In this document: piece after piece, positions 32,905-43,897 of the stretch
Position numbering within the stretch: the stretch's first letter is position 1
Layout of the letters: each line of letters starts with the position of its first letter
Assembly (NCBI GenBank): GCA_027972325.1
Contig: JAPMOS010000006.1
Location: 598,501 to 662,500 of the forward strand
Length of the DNA stretch: 64,000 nucleotides
Source of the DNA: Paratrimastix pyriformis
Lineage: Eukaryota > Preaxostyla > Paratrimastigidae
Direction of reading: 5' to 3'
Position numbers and translations under genes: made by a program
Notes under the pieces: generated by a model
Database searches by the model: none
What the model saw: the letters and a program-made list of their open reading frames with translations, nothing else
What the model was told of the DNA's origin: nothing

Positions 32905-35511
32905 ATGGAAGAATCCCAAAACGTAAAGCCCCAAGTTCCCATTCCTTTCCTCCCCGGCAACTCGTTCCGCGATCCCAAGGTTTGTTACGTTTTTCGATTG
33001 CCCCTATATGTTGGCTTCCTGTAAACCCCTTCGCACAGAAAACGAATTTCGCAAAAACTCAGACACTGGGTTTCAAGGCCGGAGGCCGCACCCTGAAAAT
33101 GGAATTCAGTGGCATCGGACACGAGCTCCAGCACACTCTCGAGCACAGATTTTCCGAAGAGGAAGCTGCTACTGCGACTGATTGGTTGCAGAGCTGGAAG
33201 ACCGATGCCGCTTCTGCCCCCGCCGAATACATTCCCGCCTTCGTTGCTTACGATAAGCTCGTCCTGGAATTCGCTGCGTTTTTCAAGGAATCCGTCCACG
33301 AGTCATCCTCGGAAACTTACCGTGTGCGCCGTGTTTTGATCCAATATTTCCTCGAAGACGATACCATTCTCATCCTCGAACCAAAGGTGAACAACTCTGG
33401 TGTTCCTCAAGGCGTTCTTCTTCGGCGCCACCGCGGTCTGCGCACATCATCTCCCAATCACCCGTTATGCCGTCGCCATCCTCCCCGCCCCAACTGCTGT
33501 CTTCAGTGCCCCGAGACGACAACGACCTGACCAAGGGCTTCTACGACCATGATGACTTCGCCGTCGGGGCGGAGCTGCTCATTTATGGCGTCGTCTACAG
33601 GATTGTCGACGCCAACCGCTCCACCCGCGTCTGTCGGCTCTTCATGGAGCGAGCCCTCCACCAACCGATCTCTCTCCCCCCCCCCCCCCCCTCGCCCCCC
33701 TCACCCCCCTCACCCCTCACCCCCGCCCCCTCGCCTCCGCTGCCCCGGCGTGGCGGTCGTGCAGGAGTACTTCGAGCGCGAGTTCCACCGAACTCTGGGC
33801 CCTGCCGAGTCCGTCCCGGCCGACCCCACCAGGCGTTCCGGGCCCGGATGGAATACAAGTCCGCTCCCGCCCCGTGCGCCCTCCTCCCGCCCTGCCCGCC
33901 CTGCCCTGCCCTGCCCCGCCCTCGTCCCCGGACGCCGTCGCAGCCCGCACCCGTCCCGGTCCACTCACTGAGCCCCGGTTTCCATGGCACCTCTTGCACA
34001 GACCCACCAAGCAGTCCTCCGCGGTGGACACCTCCCTGCGCCAGTTCCTCCGCTATGATCGCCAGGTCGGCCCCCCCCCCGCCCCTCCCCACCCCTTCCC
34101 TTCCACCACCTCGGGGCTCCGCGTGTGGAATCGTCCGCCCCGCCCCGCCCCGCCCCGCCCCGCCCCGCCCCCGCCCCGCCCCGCCCCGCCCCGCCCCGCC
34201 CCGCCCCCTCGGGTCCGCCTCAACGCCGCTGCCCTCTGCGTCGGCCGTGTTGTTGGGGTTGGGTGTGTGGCTTGGCGGGTGGGTGGGCGGCGTTGGGGTG
34301 GCTGCAGGTGCTGCGGTTCTACTGCGCGTGGGACGACCGGGCCTCGCAGTACGGCGAGCTGCGCCGGTTCGTGGTGCACTACTTCCTGAGCTCGGACGAG
34401 CTGGAAGTGATCGAGTGCAAGTCCCCCAACAGCGGCCACGAGCCCTTCCCGGCCTTCGTGCGCCGGTCCAAGATCCCCAAGGCCCCCATGGGTCGTCCGT
34501 CCACCCGCCCCAGCCCCAGCCCCAGCCCACCCGGGGGGGAGAGCGCATCATTTGCCCCCCATGGTGTCCCCCTGGCCCGGCTGTCCCATTCACTCCTCCC
34601 GCCGGCTGCACCCCCCCGGTGACGATGCGTTCCTCTGCGATGTGCAGAGTCGCAGCCGTTGGCCGGCCGGCCGGTCGAGTTCTACACGGACGCCGACCTG
34701 CGCATCGGGGCCCACATCAACCTCTTCAACCGCGACTTCCTCATGTCCGCACCGCACCCCATCGCACCGCCCCCCTGGCGGCCCCTTTCCACTGGCCATG
34801 GCGCCCTGGCCGAGGGCGAGGCGATTGCTGACGTCTCTTGGCTGCGTGTGGGCCCGTGTCCCTGCCTGCCTGTGGGGCGGGGCGCAGCTACGACTGCGAC
34901 GCCTTCACGCGTGAGTACCTCCAGAGCAAGTTCGGCCTCGACGACTTCGCCCCCATCCAGCTGGAGGAGCCCCGGACCGCCGCCCCCATCAGGGTCCGCA
35001 TCCCAGAGGCCCCCCTTCGCCCCAGCGGCCATCCCACCCACCCCCATTGCGATGGCAGCGGTGTTTCACGCCCTGGTCTGGCCGGTGGGTGGGTGGGTCT
35101 GGCCGATGGGTGGGGGGGTCTGGGGGGGCCGCCTGGCTGTGCGCGCGCAGGAGATCCCGCCCTACCTGGGGCTGGGCTCGGAGGAGGACTCCCTGGCCAC
35201 CTGCTTCCACATCGTCCCCCGCCCCGCCCACAAGGGTCCGACCGCCGCACTCCCCCCGCTCCCTCGGGTTGGGTCGCCATCGCCACCCCATCGCCAGCCA
35301 CCCCTCATCCCATCCTCTTTCGCTCATCATCGCTCGGGGGCGGGGGCGGGACAGACTTCGGGAAGATGCTGCGGTGCGACGGGCAGGTGCTGCGCTTCGT
35401 GGCCCGGCTGGAGACCGACCAGCCCACCGACGCCCCGCGCCGCTTCATCGTGGCCTACTACCTGGCCGACGACACCCTGGCCCTCTTCGAGCCCCCACGC
35501 CGGTCCGCATC

Positions 35512-35558
<47 letters not shown>

Positions 35559-36043
35559 TGGTCGCCACCCGCTGTCGCGCCCCCTGGCCATTCTCCATGC
35601 CCTCTTGCCGCGCCCCCTGGCCATTCCATTCTCTGCGGCGCGGCCGGTTTCCCAGGACCTCAGTCCCTCCCCCCCCCCCCCCCCCCCCCCCCCGCCCGGG
35701 CCTTTTGCAGGAACTCAGGCCAGACCAGCGGCAAGGTCATGGAGCGGCACCGGGTCAAGAAGCCCGCCTCGAACACCGCCTACGGGCTTGCCGACCTCAA
35801 GCTGGGCGGCGTCCTCGAGCTCAACCGCCGCCGGTCCGCCGCCCCCGCCCGCCCCGCTCCCCCACGACCTCCTTCGTCTGCCGCCTGGTCGTAACGCCTT
35901 TGCTCGTCGGCACCCGCCTGTTTGCCTGTTTGCGTCTGGGGTGGGCAGGTTTGTGCTGCTCGACGCGGACCTGTACACGTTCAAGGCCATGAAGGATCTG
36001 CCCTGCCCCAGCCCCGACCTGGCCCGGATCGAGCAGGGTACAG

Positions 36044-36077
<34 letters not shown>

Positions 36078-37660
36078 CACCTGCTGCTGTCTCCGCCATG
36101 CACAGGCCCCGGCCCACCACGCTGCACCACCCACGTGGCGTTCATCCCCCCGCCTCCTCCTCCCCTCCCCCCCCCCCCCCCCCCCCGCCGCCGCCGGTTC
36201 AGGCTGCGGGTGTTCCAGGAGAAGGCGTCCGTGATGCCGGCCCTGGCGGCCCTCGACCCGCGCTGCTCCCTGGCCGCCCTGGTCGGCCCGGCCCCCACCA
36301 CCCCTCCCACCCCCACCCCCTTCGCGATGCCGACCCGCTTTCCCTCCTCATACGCCCCCCCGGCACGGCTCGCGCTCATCCGATCCTGTGCCCTCACCCT
36401 CGCCTCTGCTCGACTGATGGGCAACAGCGGGCCGCCCTGGAGCCGCTTGAGCTGGGGCCGAGCGAGCTTGAGATGTCCGCCCTGGCGGCCAAGTTCGGGG
36501 CGGCGGGCGCGGACCCTGCCCAGGTGACCCTCGACCTGGCCGAGTTCACGGCCTCCCTCGAGGAGGCCCCCGCCATCCAGCTGGGCCTGGCCGGGGCTGG
36601 CGCGGCCCTCTTGCCCGCGGCCGGTCCGTCGTCGGCCCCTCCTTCAGACAGGGGGGCGGGGGGGGGTCATGGCCTGCCCTTCTCTCATGGGCTCGCGTCT
36701 TCTGGGGTGGCGCCGGTTTTGGGCAGAGGCCACCGCGACCACGGCCGCCGCCACGGGCGCCGCCCCGAGCACGGTCGGTCCCGCCGCCCTGCCCCCTCCT
36801 GGCGCCGCCCCTCCGCTGCACTGCTGCTGCTCCTCCCCCGGGATGAGCCGCCCCGCCCGCTTCCCGTCGCCCGCTCCTCACGGCCCGACCGTCCCGGCGC
36901 TGCCTTGGCGATGCATCCGTGTGTCTGTGCGCCTGCGCCTGTGCCTGTGCCTGTGCCTGTCTCAGCCGCAGGCCGACCGGGCCCGGCGCCAGCAACTGGC
37001 GGCCCTGCTGACCCGCTTCATGGACCGGGCCACGGCCCGGCACGCCTCCCTGACGGACGTCTTCCGCGAGTTCACGGGCCGCAGCGGCCCCACCATCAGG
37101 TCCCCATCCCGCCTCCCCTTCGCCCCCGCCTGCCGTCGGTTCTGCTGCCCATCCCCCCGGCGGCGCCTCTCTGCCACCCCTTTCCCTTTCCCTTTCTCTT
37201 TCTCTTTCTCTTTCCCCCCCGTTGGCCCGGACACGGCACGGGGTTTGGCTTGGGCTTGGGCTTGACTTCCGACGCGGCCCTGTCTTCCTTGCCGACCCTT
37301 GGGCTCCCTCCCCCCGGTCTGCTGGCTGTTGGGTGGGGGCGCAGTGTGGCCCGGTTCGTGGCCCAGACCCGGCAGCTGGGTGTGGTGGCCAAGCAGGAGG
37401 AGATGGACATGCTCGTCGGGCACCTCTTCGGTCCGCCCCCAGCCCTCGCCATGGCCCTCGCCCTGCACCCCCCGGTCCTCGCCATGCACCCCCCAGCCCG
37501 TCCCTCGCGCTTGGCAGCGACCTCATTTGGGGGCCGGGGCAACGGGCTGCTGGGCGCAGGGGACCGGCCCGAGATCGGCTACCAGGACTTCGTCCGGGGC
37601 ATGCACCCCGATGAGAGGCCCGTCCCCCTCCAGGTGGCCGCCGGCTGCCTCAGGTCCTAA
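32905..37660 (+). CDS. EFHC1: EFHC1/Rib72-like axonemal protein (three DM10 domains, EF-hand tail)
   Basis: EFHC1 (Chlamydomonas Rib72) is a microtubule inner protein of ciliary doublets. The ATG at 32905 gives VPIPFLPGNSFRDPK, the family's N-terminal motif. It is spliced (32980-33038, donor gtttgt) to KTNFAKTQTLGFKAG. DM10-1 follows, with YIPAFVAYDKLVLEFAAFF, VRRVLIQYFLEDDTILILEP and NNSGVPQG. DM10-2 reads FLRYDRQ, VLRFYCAWDD and GELRRFVVHYFLSSDE, with YTDADLRIGAHINLF after it. DM10-3 reads DFGKMLRCDGQVLRFVARLE, RRFIVAYYLADDTLALFEP and RFVLLDADLYTFKAM. The tail has helical EF-hand-like exons ending GYQDFVRGMHPDERP, then the stop at 37658-37660. Later donors are mostly gtccgc or gtctgt, and several introns hold C-tracts. 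The 5' 500 bp are AT-richer. Presence of this gene implies a motile flagellum. Confidence 0.92.
34137..34205 (+). repeat. CCCCG pentanucleotide array in an EFHC1 intron
   Basis: About 14 near-perfect CCCCG units occur. A similar array lies at 44655-44708 in the next large plus-strand gene. Confidence 0.85.
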
Positions 37661-38017
37661 CCGGGCCGCCGCCTCCCCCGCCCGCCCGCCCGCCCACCCT
37701 CGTCAGCCAGCTGTATTCTTCTCCACTCCTTCTCTTCTCCTTCTCCTGTTGATTAACACGGTTGCGGCCCCCCCCATGGGCCGGCCCTCTTCTCCATCCA
37801 TCCGCTTTCGATTCGGGGTGGCGCCCCGTGGGGGTCGGGGGGAGGAGGAGAGGGGAGGGAGGGGGGAGGAGGAGGAGGAGGGAGGAGGAGGGGGCAGATT
37901 CGAAGTGCGGCGAGTCCATGAGAGCACCGGCATTGGGGGAGGCGAAAGGGCGGTGCCTGGTCGGCCGACAGGGGGAGGGCGGAGGTGGGTGGGTGCGGTG
38001 ATGTAAGCCTCTCCTCC
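37661..38017. other. Convergent 3' spacer (EFHC1 / PDE6D)
   Basis: 357 bp separate two facing stop codons. The sequence is GC-rich, with a CGCC run, a CT-rich block and a GGA-rich block; nothing coding or structured was recognised. Confidence 0.5.
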
Positions 38018-38862
38018 TCACTCGTAGAAGACGGTCAGCCTCTTGCGGGCCAGCAGGGCCGACCCGTCGTAGAAGGCCGTGTCGATGACCATGTTCCCGC
38101 TGTACCGGAAGGTGGACACGAAGGTCCAGTGGGAGCATGAAGGTACAGTGGACAGCGGGAGGGTGGGGGACGGGGACGGGGACGGGGCGGACCTGATGAT
38201 CTCGGCGGGGATCATTTCCTCGGGGGCTGCCGCAAGTACCACGCTCTCCCATGTGTTGGTGCTCCCCGGGATGACAAAGCCTACACCCCCGGGTCTGAGT
38301 GGATTCGGCCCATGGGACAGACAGACCAAATTCAAAATTCCATTCTGGGGGAGGAGATGAAGGTTTTGAGAGCCGCCAAAAAAAGAGAAGAGGCCAGACC
38401 TTCGATGGGTTGGTCATGCAGATACACAGTTTGCTGGAGGCGAAGATTCTCCAGGACATTGTGCGATGAGAATGTGAACTCCCGGGCAACAGAGCTGCAC
38501 TGGAGTAATTTCCGAGGGAGGTGCATTTCGGTTGTCCGTTTAATGTTGGACCAGTCGCGACATGTCCAAAATGGGGCCTTTGTCTCGAGGTCACGAATGC
38601 GGATGTTGATACTGCGCGAGCGTTGGCGGTTGGATGCGATTCGAAAGGACACAGACATCTTAAACGCATCTTCTCCGGGTGGCAAAGGGGCAGAAGTAGC
38701 GGGAGCTGGAGCTGCACGAGATGAGGCTGCCGCGGAAGTGACTGATCCTGAAGGCCGCGAAATAATTCCCGGACGAACCCCTGCGATGCATGAGGCAAAT
38801 GGAGATGCCGGAGCTGAAGATGCGGGTGAACTCTTGGGTGACGGGGAGGTCGGGCTTCTCAT
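38018..38862 (-). CDS. PDE6D: PDE6-delta-like prenyl-protein chaperone (5 exons, 201 aa)
   Basis: PDE6D is an immunoglobulin-like beta sandwich that extracts prenylated GTPases from membranes; with ARL2/ARL3 it delivers them, notably to cilia. Exons on the minus strand are 38657-38862, 38400-38611, 38327-38344, 38193-38280 and 38018-38099, totalling 606 nt in frame. Motifs: INIRIRDLETKAPFW, TEMHLPRKLLQCSSVAREFTF, LRLQQTVYLHDQPIE, EWNFEFGFVIPGSTNTWES, EEMIPAEII and GNMVIDTAFYDG, ending VFYE. All match the human protein in order. The third exon is only 18 nt and codes for WNFEF. All four donors are GTCYG. A 60-residue Ser/Ala/Pro-rich N-terminal extension precedes the usual start of the family. 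The next gene starts 54 bp away on the other strand. Confidence 0.92.
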
Positions 38863-38916
38863 CGAAAAAGAAATAGCCTGAACCACCAGTTCGTTTCACA
38901 CACACACCTTCGCCCA
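38863..38916. promoter_or_regulatory. 54-bp divergent promoter region of PDE6D and SNU13
   Basis: Only 54 bp lie between the two opposed ATGs. A CA-dinucleotide stretch (about 38898-38906) is the only feature seen. Confidence 0.4.
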
Positions 38917-39483
38917 ATGACGACTGTCTGTGCAGTCCCCGCTTTTGTGGGACACACGCTCACTGTTGTGGAACACTTCTTTTTTTGGTATCTTTTTGTC
39001 CAACGGAAATAGCCTAATCCGAGGGCCGTTCCTCTTGCCGACGCCAACCTGAGCGTTGCTCTCATGGAGCTCATCACCTCTGCTTCCAACCTGAAGCAGC
39101 TCCGCAAGGGTGCTAACGAGACCACCAAGTGGTATGTTTTTCCCATTTTTTCATACTCCATTTATCTCGTTGTTGGCTAGCCTGAACCGTGGCATTGCTG
39201 AGTTCGTTGTCCTTGCTGCCGACACTGAGCCCCTTGAGATTCTTCTTCACATCCCCCTTCTCTGCGAGGATAAGGTCTATTGTCTAGCACATACACTTTG
39301 TTCACTGTCCTTTCTTGATATTAGAACACCCCCTACGTGTTCGTCCCCAACAAGGCTGCCCTGGGTCGTGCCTGCGGTGTTAGCCGCCCCGTCATTGCCT
39401 GCGCCGTTCTGGCCCAGGAGGGCAGCCAGCTCTCCGCCCAGATCCTCAGCCTGCGCGAGCGCATTGAGGCCCTTCTGATTTAA
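38917..39483 (+). CDS. SNU13: SNU13/15.5K, L7Ae-family kink-turn binding protein (4 exons, 126 aa)
   Basis: SNU13 binds the kink-turn of U4 snRNA in the spliceosome and of C/D-box snoRNAs, including U3. Exons 38917-38925, 39013-39131, 39181-39274 and 39325-39483 total 381 nt. The first exon codes only for Met-Thr-Thr, then donor gtctgt. The protein reads [84 protein letters not shown] and EGSQLSAQI, which is close to the human protein over its full length (human is about 128 aa). The other donors are gtatgt and gtctat. This highly conserved gene anchors the intron analysis, since its exon borders are unambiguous. Its role in splicing makes the odd donors of this genome more interesting. Confidence 0.96.
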
Positions 39484-39633
39484 AAGGTAGCTTTGCTGTG
39501 CGTTTCCTGTCCAAGATTTCGACTCGCAGAGAATTCCAGTCAAGTCATTTCATTGCTTCTCCGATTTTCCGAAAAAGTTGGAATTGAAACAAAAACAAAT
39601 CCCGAGAAAGAGAAAAAGAGGGTGGTTTTTTGA

Positions 39634-42600
39634 TTAATGCCTGTGGCTGTGATGGTGCACATCCCTTGCCACCGGCGGCTGGGGTTGGTAGCGATCGGAG
39701 ACTGGTGGGAGTGGCTCGGATGCCGGTTTGCTTTGGTCCGATCGGGAGTGGGAGTGGTGGCGCGAGTGGGAGTGGGAGTGAGTGGAGCGAGGGCGATTCT
39801 CCGAGTAGATGGACTCCGGTTTGGTGTCCTTCTTCTCGCTCCGTGGCAGCGGCGTCGGTGGGGGGGCCATCGGCGTCGTGGTGGAGGGAGTGGCAGGTGT
39901 AGAAGTGGCGGCGGGAGTTGTCGGAGAGGTGGTGGCGGTGGCGGTAGTGGCGGTAGTGGCGGCTGGAGGAGCGGCACTTTCCCCGGTTTGGGGGCTCTTG
40001 TGGTGATGGTGCCGGTGGTGATGGTGCCGGTGCGACTTGGTAGCCGTCTCTTGTGTGTCGACAGGGGCGGATGTTGGGGTCGTTGCCACTTTCGGGCCCT
40101 CGGCCGCGGGCGGAGCCTTGGGAGTCTTCTGCTCCTCCTCCACAGCGGGGCGCTCATCGCGCGCCCGTTTGCTGGGCCGGGCCGAGTCGTCCTCCCTTGG
40201 TTCGGGGTGGGTCGAGCTGCTGCTGGGTCCCTGGCGGCCGTCGTCACGGGCATGGCTGTGGTGATGCTGGGAGTGCGAGCGATTGTGCTTTGCTGGGCTG
40301 GCCTTAGGAGGTGTGGCCGGCTTGGGGATGGTGGCGCCTGATGGGGCGGGTGGGGGCATGGGCATGCCGGCATCGGGGCCGGCTGCGCGAGTGGCGGAGG
40401 CAGGATGGTGAGGGCGAGAGGGGGAGTGGGTGCGGGAGCGAGAGCGGCGTGGGGGCGTGGCCGGGGGAGGGATGGTCGTCTCCGAGTGAGACTGCTGGTC
40501 CGGGCGTTCGGCGAGTGGGGGGGTCATGGGGCGGGGCAGGTTCGGGTTGGTGGGAGAGGACGGCGGGACCACCCGTGGTGGGGTGTCCGGCGCACGTGGT
40601 GGGGTGGCTGGCGCGGCCGTCCGTGCGGAGGGTGACTGGCCACTGCCCGAGGGAGGGGCTGGGGCTGGGGCGGAGGACGAGGTTGGGGCAGCCTCAAAGG
40701 CCTCTTGGGGGCGTTTGGAGGGCTCGTCACGCCGATCGCGGCTCGAGCGGCGTCCCCCGTGGGAAGAACGAGGGGGTGAACGGCGCCGTGGCGAACGACC
40801 GTGGCCAGAGGAGCCGGAGGAGGATGGTGGAGCCGCGGAACGGTGGTGCGGGGAGTGGGGCGGCGAACGGCGCCGCGGCGAATCGTACCGGCGCCGAGGC
40901 GAATCGTACCGACGGTGGGCGGACCGGGGTCGCGAGTGGGAGGGCGATCGGGACCGCGAGCGGTGTGAGCGGTCAGGACTGCGCGAGTGCTTGCGCGAGG
41001 AGGTCGACGAAGAAGGCGGGACATCAGACAGGGCCGTCGCTGAGCGCATGGCCGTGGTGGCAGCGGTCGTGGCGGGGGGGGGGGCGGGGGGGGGCTGGAG
41101 GCTGAGGAACGGGAAGGCCCATCGACCGCAGACGCTGTTGCAAAACCTGCAACTGGGCAGCGTTGAGCCTGGACAAACAAGATCAGCGGGAGGCGGAGAA
41201 ACACACGAGACGGACCCTGCCAGCAGATTGGGTGCGGGGAGCCCGGAGAGAAGGGGGTTCACTGGAGGACGACAAACGCCGCATGAAAATTCGGCCGAGT
41301 GGCGACAGAAAGGCAGACCAGATGGCAGCCCAGGCGCAAGCAGGCGGAGCAGAGCGGGATTCAAAAGCCCAGGCATCCCACTCAGGCCGGCCAGGCCGGG
41401 CACCCCACCAGGGAAGGAAAGAGTGCCCAGGGGTCCTGCCGTCGGGTTGAAGAGGCCCGACGCCGCCAGCGTCAAGAAGGGATTGCCCGCCGCGGCGTTG
41501 AGCAAGAGGGCCGGGTTGATGCCTGAGAGGCCAGCGAGAACCGGGAGAGCCGGAACCGGGGCCGGAGCAGGGGCCGGAGCAGGGGCCGGAGCAGGGGCCG
41601 GAGCAGGGGCCGCGGGCTGAACAATCGTTGGGAGGACTGTTGACTGAACCGAAGAGGTGATGGGTGCTGGGGCGTTTGCCGAAGGAGCAGGAGCGGCCGG
41701 AGTGGGAACACCGGAAACGGGTGGCGGTGTCGAGGCCCGGAGTGCAGGCGAGATCGGCGCACTGGCGCCCGCGGGTTCTGTGGCCGCCCCCTCGGCGGGG
41801 CGGGGAGGTGTTGGTGGGGCCGACGCTTCATCACCCGCCCGTGATGCCGGGGTGGGCGTTGGGGTGGGCGTGGCCATCGAAGAACTCGCCCCTTTCTCGG
41901 GTGTCCCGGGCGGGGTCACCGAGGAGGGCGAGGGCTGAGCCTGAGCGATGGATGGCGTCGTGGCGGGGACAGTGGCTGTTGCGGGCGCGCCAACGTTGGC
42001 ATCAGCCGCACCACCGGGCGCCGCACCAGAAGGAAAGCCTCGCGATGCCCGAAACACTACAGGAGGAGAAGAGATGACCAACAGGAGAATTGTATGTTGG
42101 GGGAGAAGCAAAATACTTACGTTCGACCAGCTGGCGAAGCCTCAGGTTGGGAGCAAGCTTCTCGGGGGTCATGTCGGGCGTCCGGCAGAGAGGGCAACGG
42201 AAATTTCCGCTCACCAGGGACTTGCGCGCACCTAGACAGAGGAAAACGGGAATGGGAGGTGGAAGAGTCACTCGGTGGGGCCTACTCCGAGGCCAAAGGG
42301 TCGGGGAGGGATCTCGGGAATGGGGGGGAGAGAAGGGGCAATGGGGAGCCGGGACGAATTCGGCGGCAAGAAGGGGAAAGAATGCTGTGTACCACCCGGC
42401 TCCCAACGGAAGAGAGTGAGGAAGATCGGCAGCCCATCCATCTCGGAGGATCCGCGCCCGGAAACCGCCGCCCCCAGCCCAAGGAGGCGAGTGGTGCGGG
42501 AACGAGAACGGGGAGGCGGTGAGGAAATTGTGGCCACAAAAAGAGAAACCGGTTGGGGCCAATGAGGCCAGGATGAAGATTTCATTTATTTCGCCCATAA

Positions 42601-43751
42601 TCTGTCTCGAGGAGAGACAGAGTTTGGGAGACAGGGAAACAGGAATCCAACCGGGAAGAGAGAAAGTCGAGCGAAGGAACAGGCCAAACCGGCAGCGAAC
42701 AGAGTTACGGAGGGACGTACATTCGTCGCACATGCTGGACCCGCAGCAAGGGACCAGAACGGCGGCACGGAAAAGAGACTTGCAAATCGGGCACAAGCAG
42801 TCTTCTGGTGGCTCGATGTCCTTCTCGGCGACGGGAAGGGACGGAACAAGAGGCTTGCGGTGTCGCATAGCCTGGTCGAATTGCCCTCTGCGGGGGGATG
42901 TGTGCATGTGTGAACAAAGAACAAGAGGAGACACAGACTCGTTCGCCACCGGGATGACAGTCTCACCTGAGGGAGTGACCAACTGATTGACATCAGACAC
43001 ATTTGCGCCGAGTGGAATCCGCCGCAGCTGTGAGACCGGGATGCCTGATGGAGGTTTCTTCGGGCAACGCGCAGAAATGTGGCCTGCGGAGGGTCAGCAT
43101 ATAATTAGAATCGAAACTCCACACAAACCAAGTTGGCCACATTTATGGCAACGAAGAGTGGAAGAGTCACGGGGGGGTCCTCGAAAACCATAATGACGAC
43201 GAGCCATTCCTGGTGGCAGCCTATATAATGGTGAAATAAGAAGACCACACCAGCAACAATCCGACTTTGCGTCCTGGGCAGTCTGCCGGATAAGTTGATT
43301 TTCATCAACTTCATCTGTTGCTGTTGTTGTTAACGTTGTTGTTGGAGCACCTTCCTGAACATACAACGTGATGAGTGTACAGTGAGCGAAATGAAGACGC
43401 ACAGACAGAAGAAGGTGCCGGCGTCGTCTGAGCTGATATCTCGGGCGGACCGCGGCGCGCCGGCACTCGGCTGACAACAACACTTGTCTCACGTCGAATC
43501 GGCTCATCATCTCCGAAAACTGAAAGGAGAAACACCCACCGAACAATGAACAAGAAAGAGTAGACTGGGGTTCTACGACCTTTGTCACTGTTGTTGAAAT
43601 CTGCAAGGACCAAATCAAAGTCAGTTGATTCGAGTCTTTGTTGTTCCGCGATCTTTTGTTTCAACTCATCAGCATTCATTAAGTATCCATCGAAGAGGAT
43701 GGTGGAAAAGTCTTTTGCTGTTTTAAATTTGTAATAGATCTTAGATGTCAT
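39634..43751 (-). CDS. RBBP6: RBBP6/Mpe1-like protein: DWNN, zinc knuckle, RING and RS/Pro-rich tail
   Basis: Mpe1/RBBP6 is a cleavage and polyadenylation factor subunit with RING E3 activity. The ATG at 43751 opens the ubiquitin-like DWNN domain (IYYKFKTAKDFSTILFDGY, NADELKQKIAEQQRLESTDF). SVVVSRVPARRGPP follows. A CCHC knuckle is split by an intron (LRCHKCGQL, then GHISARCP). The RING finger (42830-42170, with introns) reads EDCLCPICKSLF, VPCCGSSMCDEC, then NFRCPLCRTPDMTPEKLAPN. This is the U-box-like CPIC...PCCG...C arrangement specific to the family. The long 3' exons code for a Pro/Ala-rich region, an SR region (RRYDSPRRRYDSPRRRSP, about 40860-40910), and a His-rich end, VHHHSHRH, before the stop at 39634-39636. 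The 5' third is clearly AT-richer than the 3' part. Confidence 0.92.
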
Positions 43752-43897
43752 CCTTTGCGCGCGAGAGTGTGGATTGTTTCAGAGAAAAGAAGAAGAAGCG
43801 AAGCAGCCACTCACCAATATTCCCGCGTGGTACTATCGACTAGTAGTTTCTTTCTTTTTTTCTTCGCGTTTTCTTTCCAGATCTCCTCGGAGCGGAA
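43752..43897. promoter_or_regulatory. Divergent spacer (RBBP6 / unknown large gene)
   Basis: 146 bp lie between opposed ATGs. The plus strand has a T-rich stretch (43850-43880) just before the downstream start. No known motif was seen. Confidence 0.35.

Noticed and set aside
38660-38917. Minus-strand frame with GYFFFDEKPDLPVTQEF as a separate protein
   Set aside because: It overlaps the PDE6D first exon in another frame; the PDE6D model is complete and in phase, and this frame has no supporting family.
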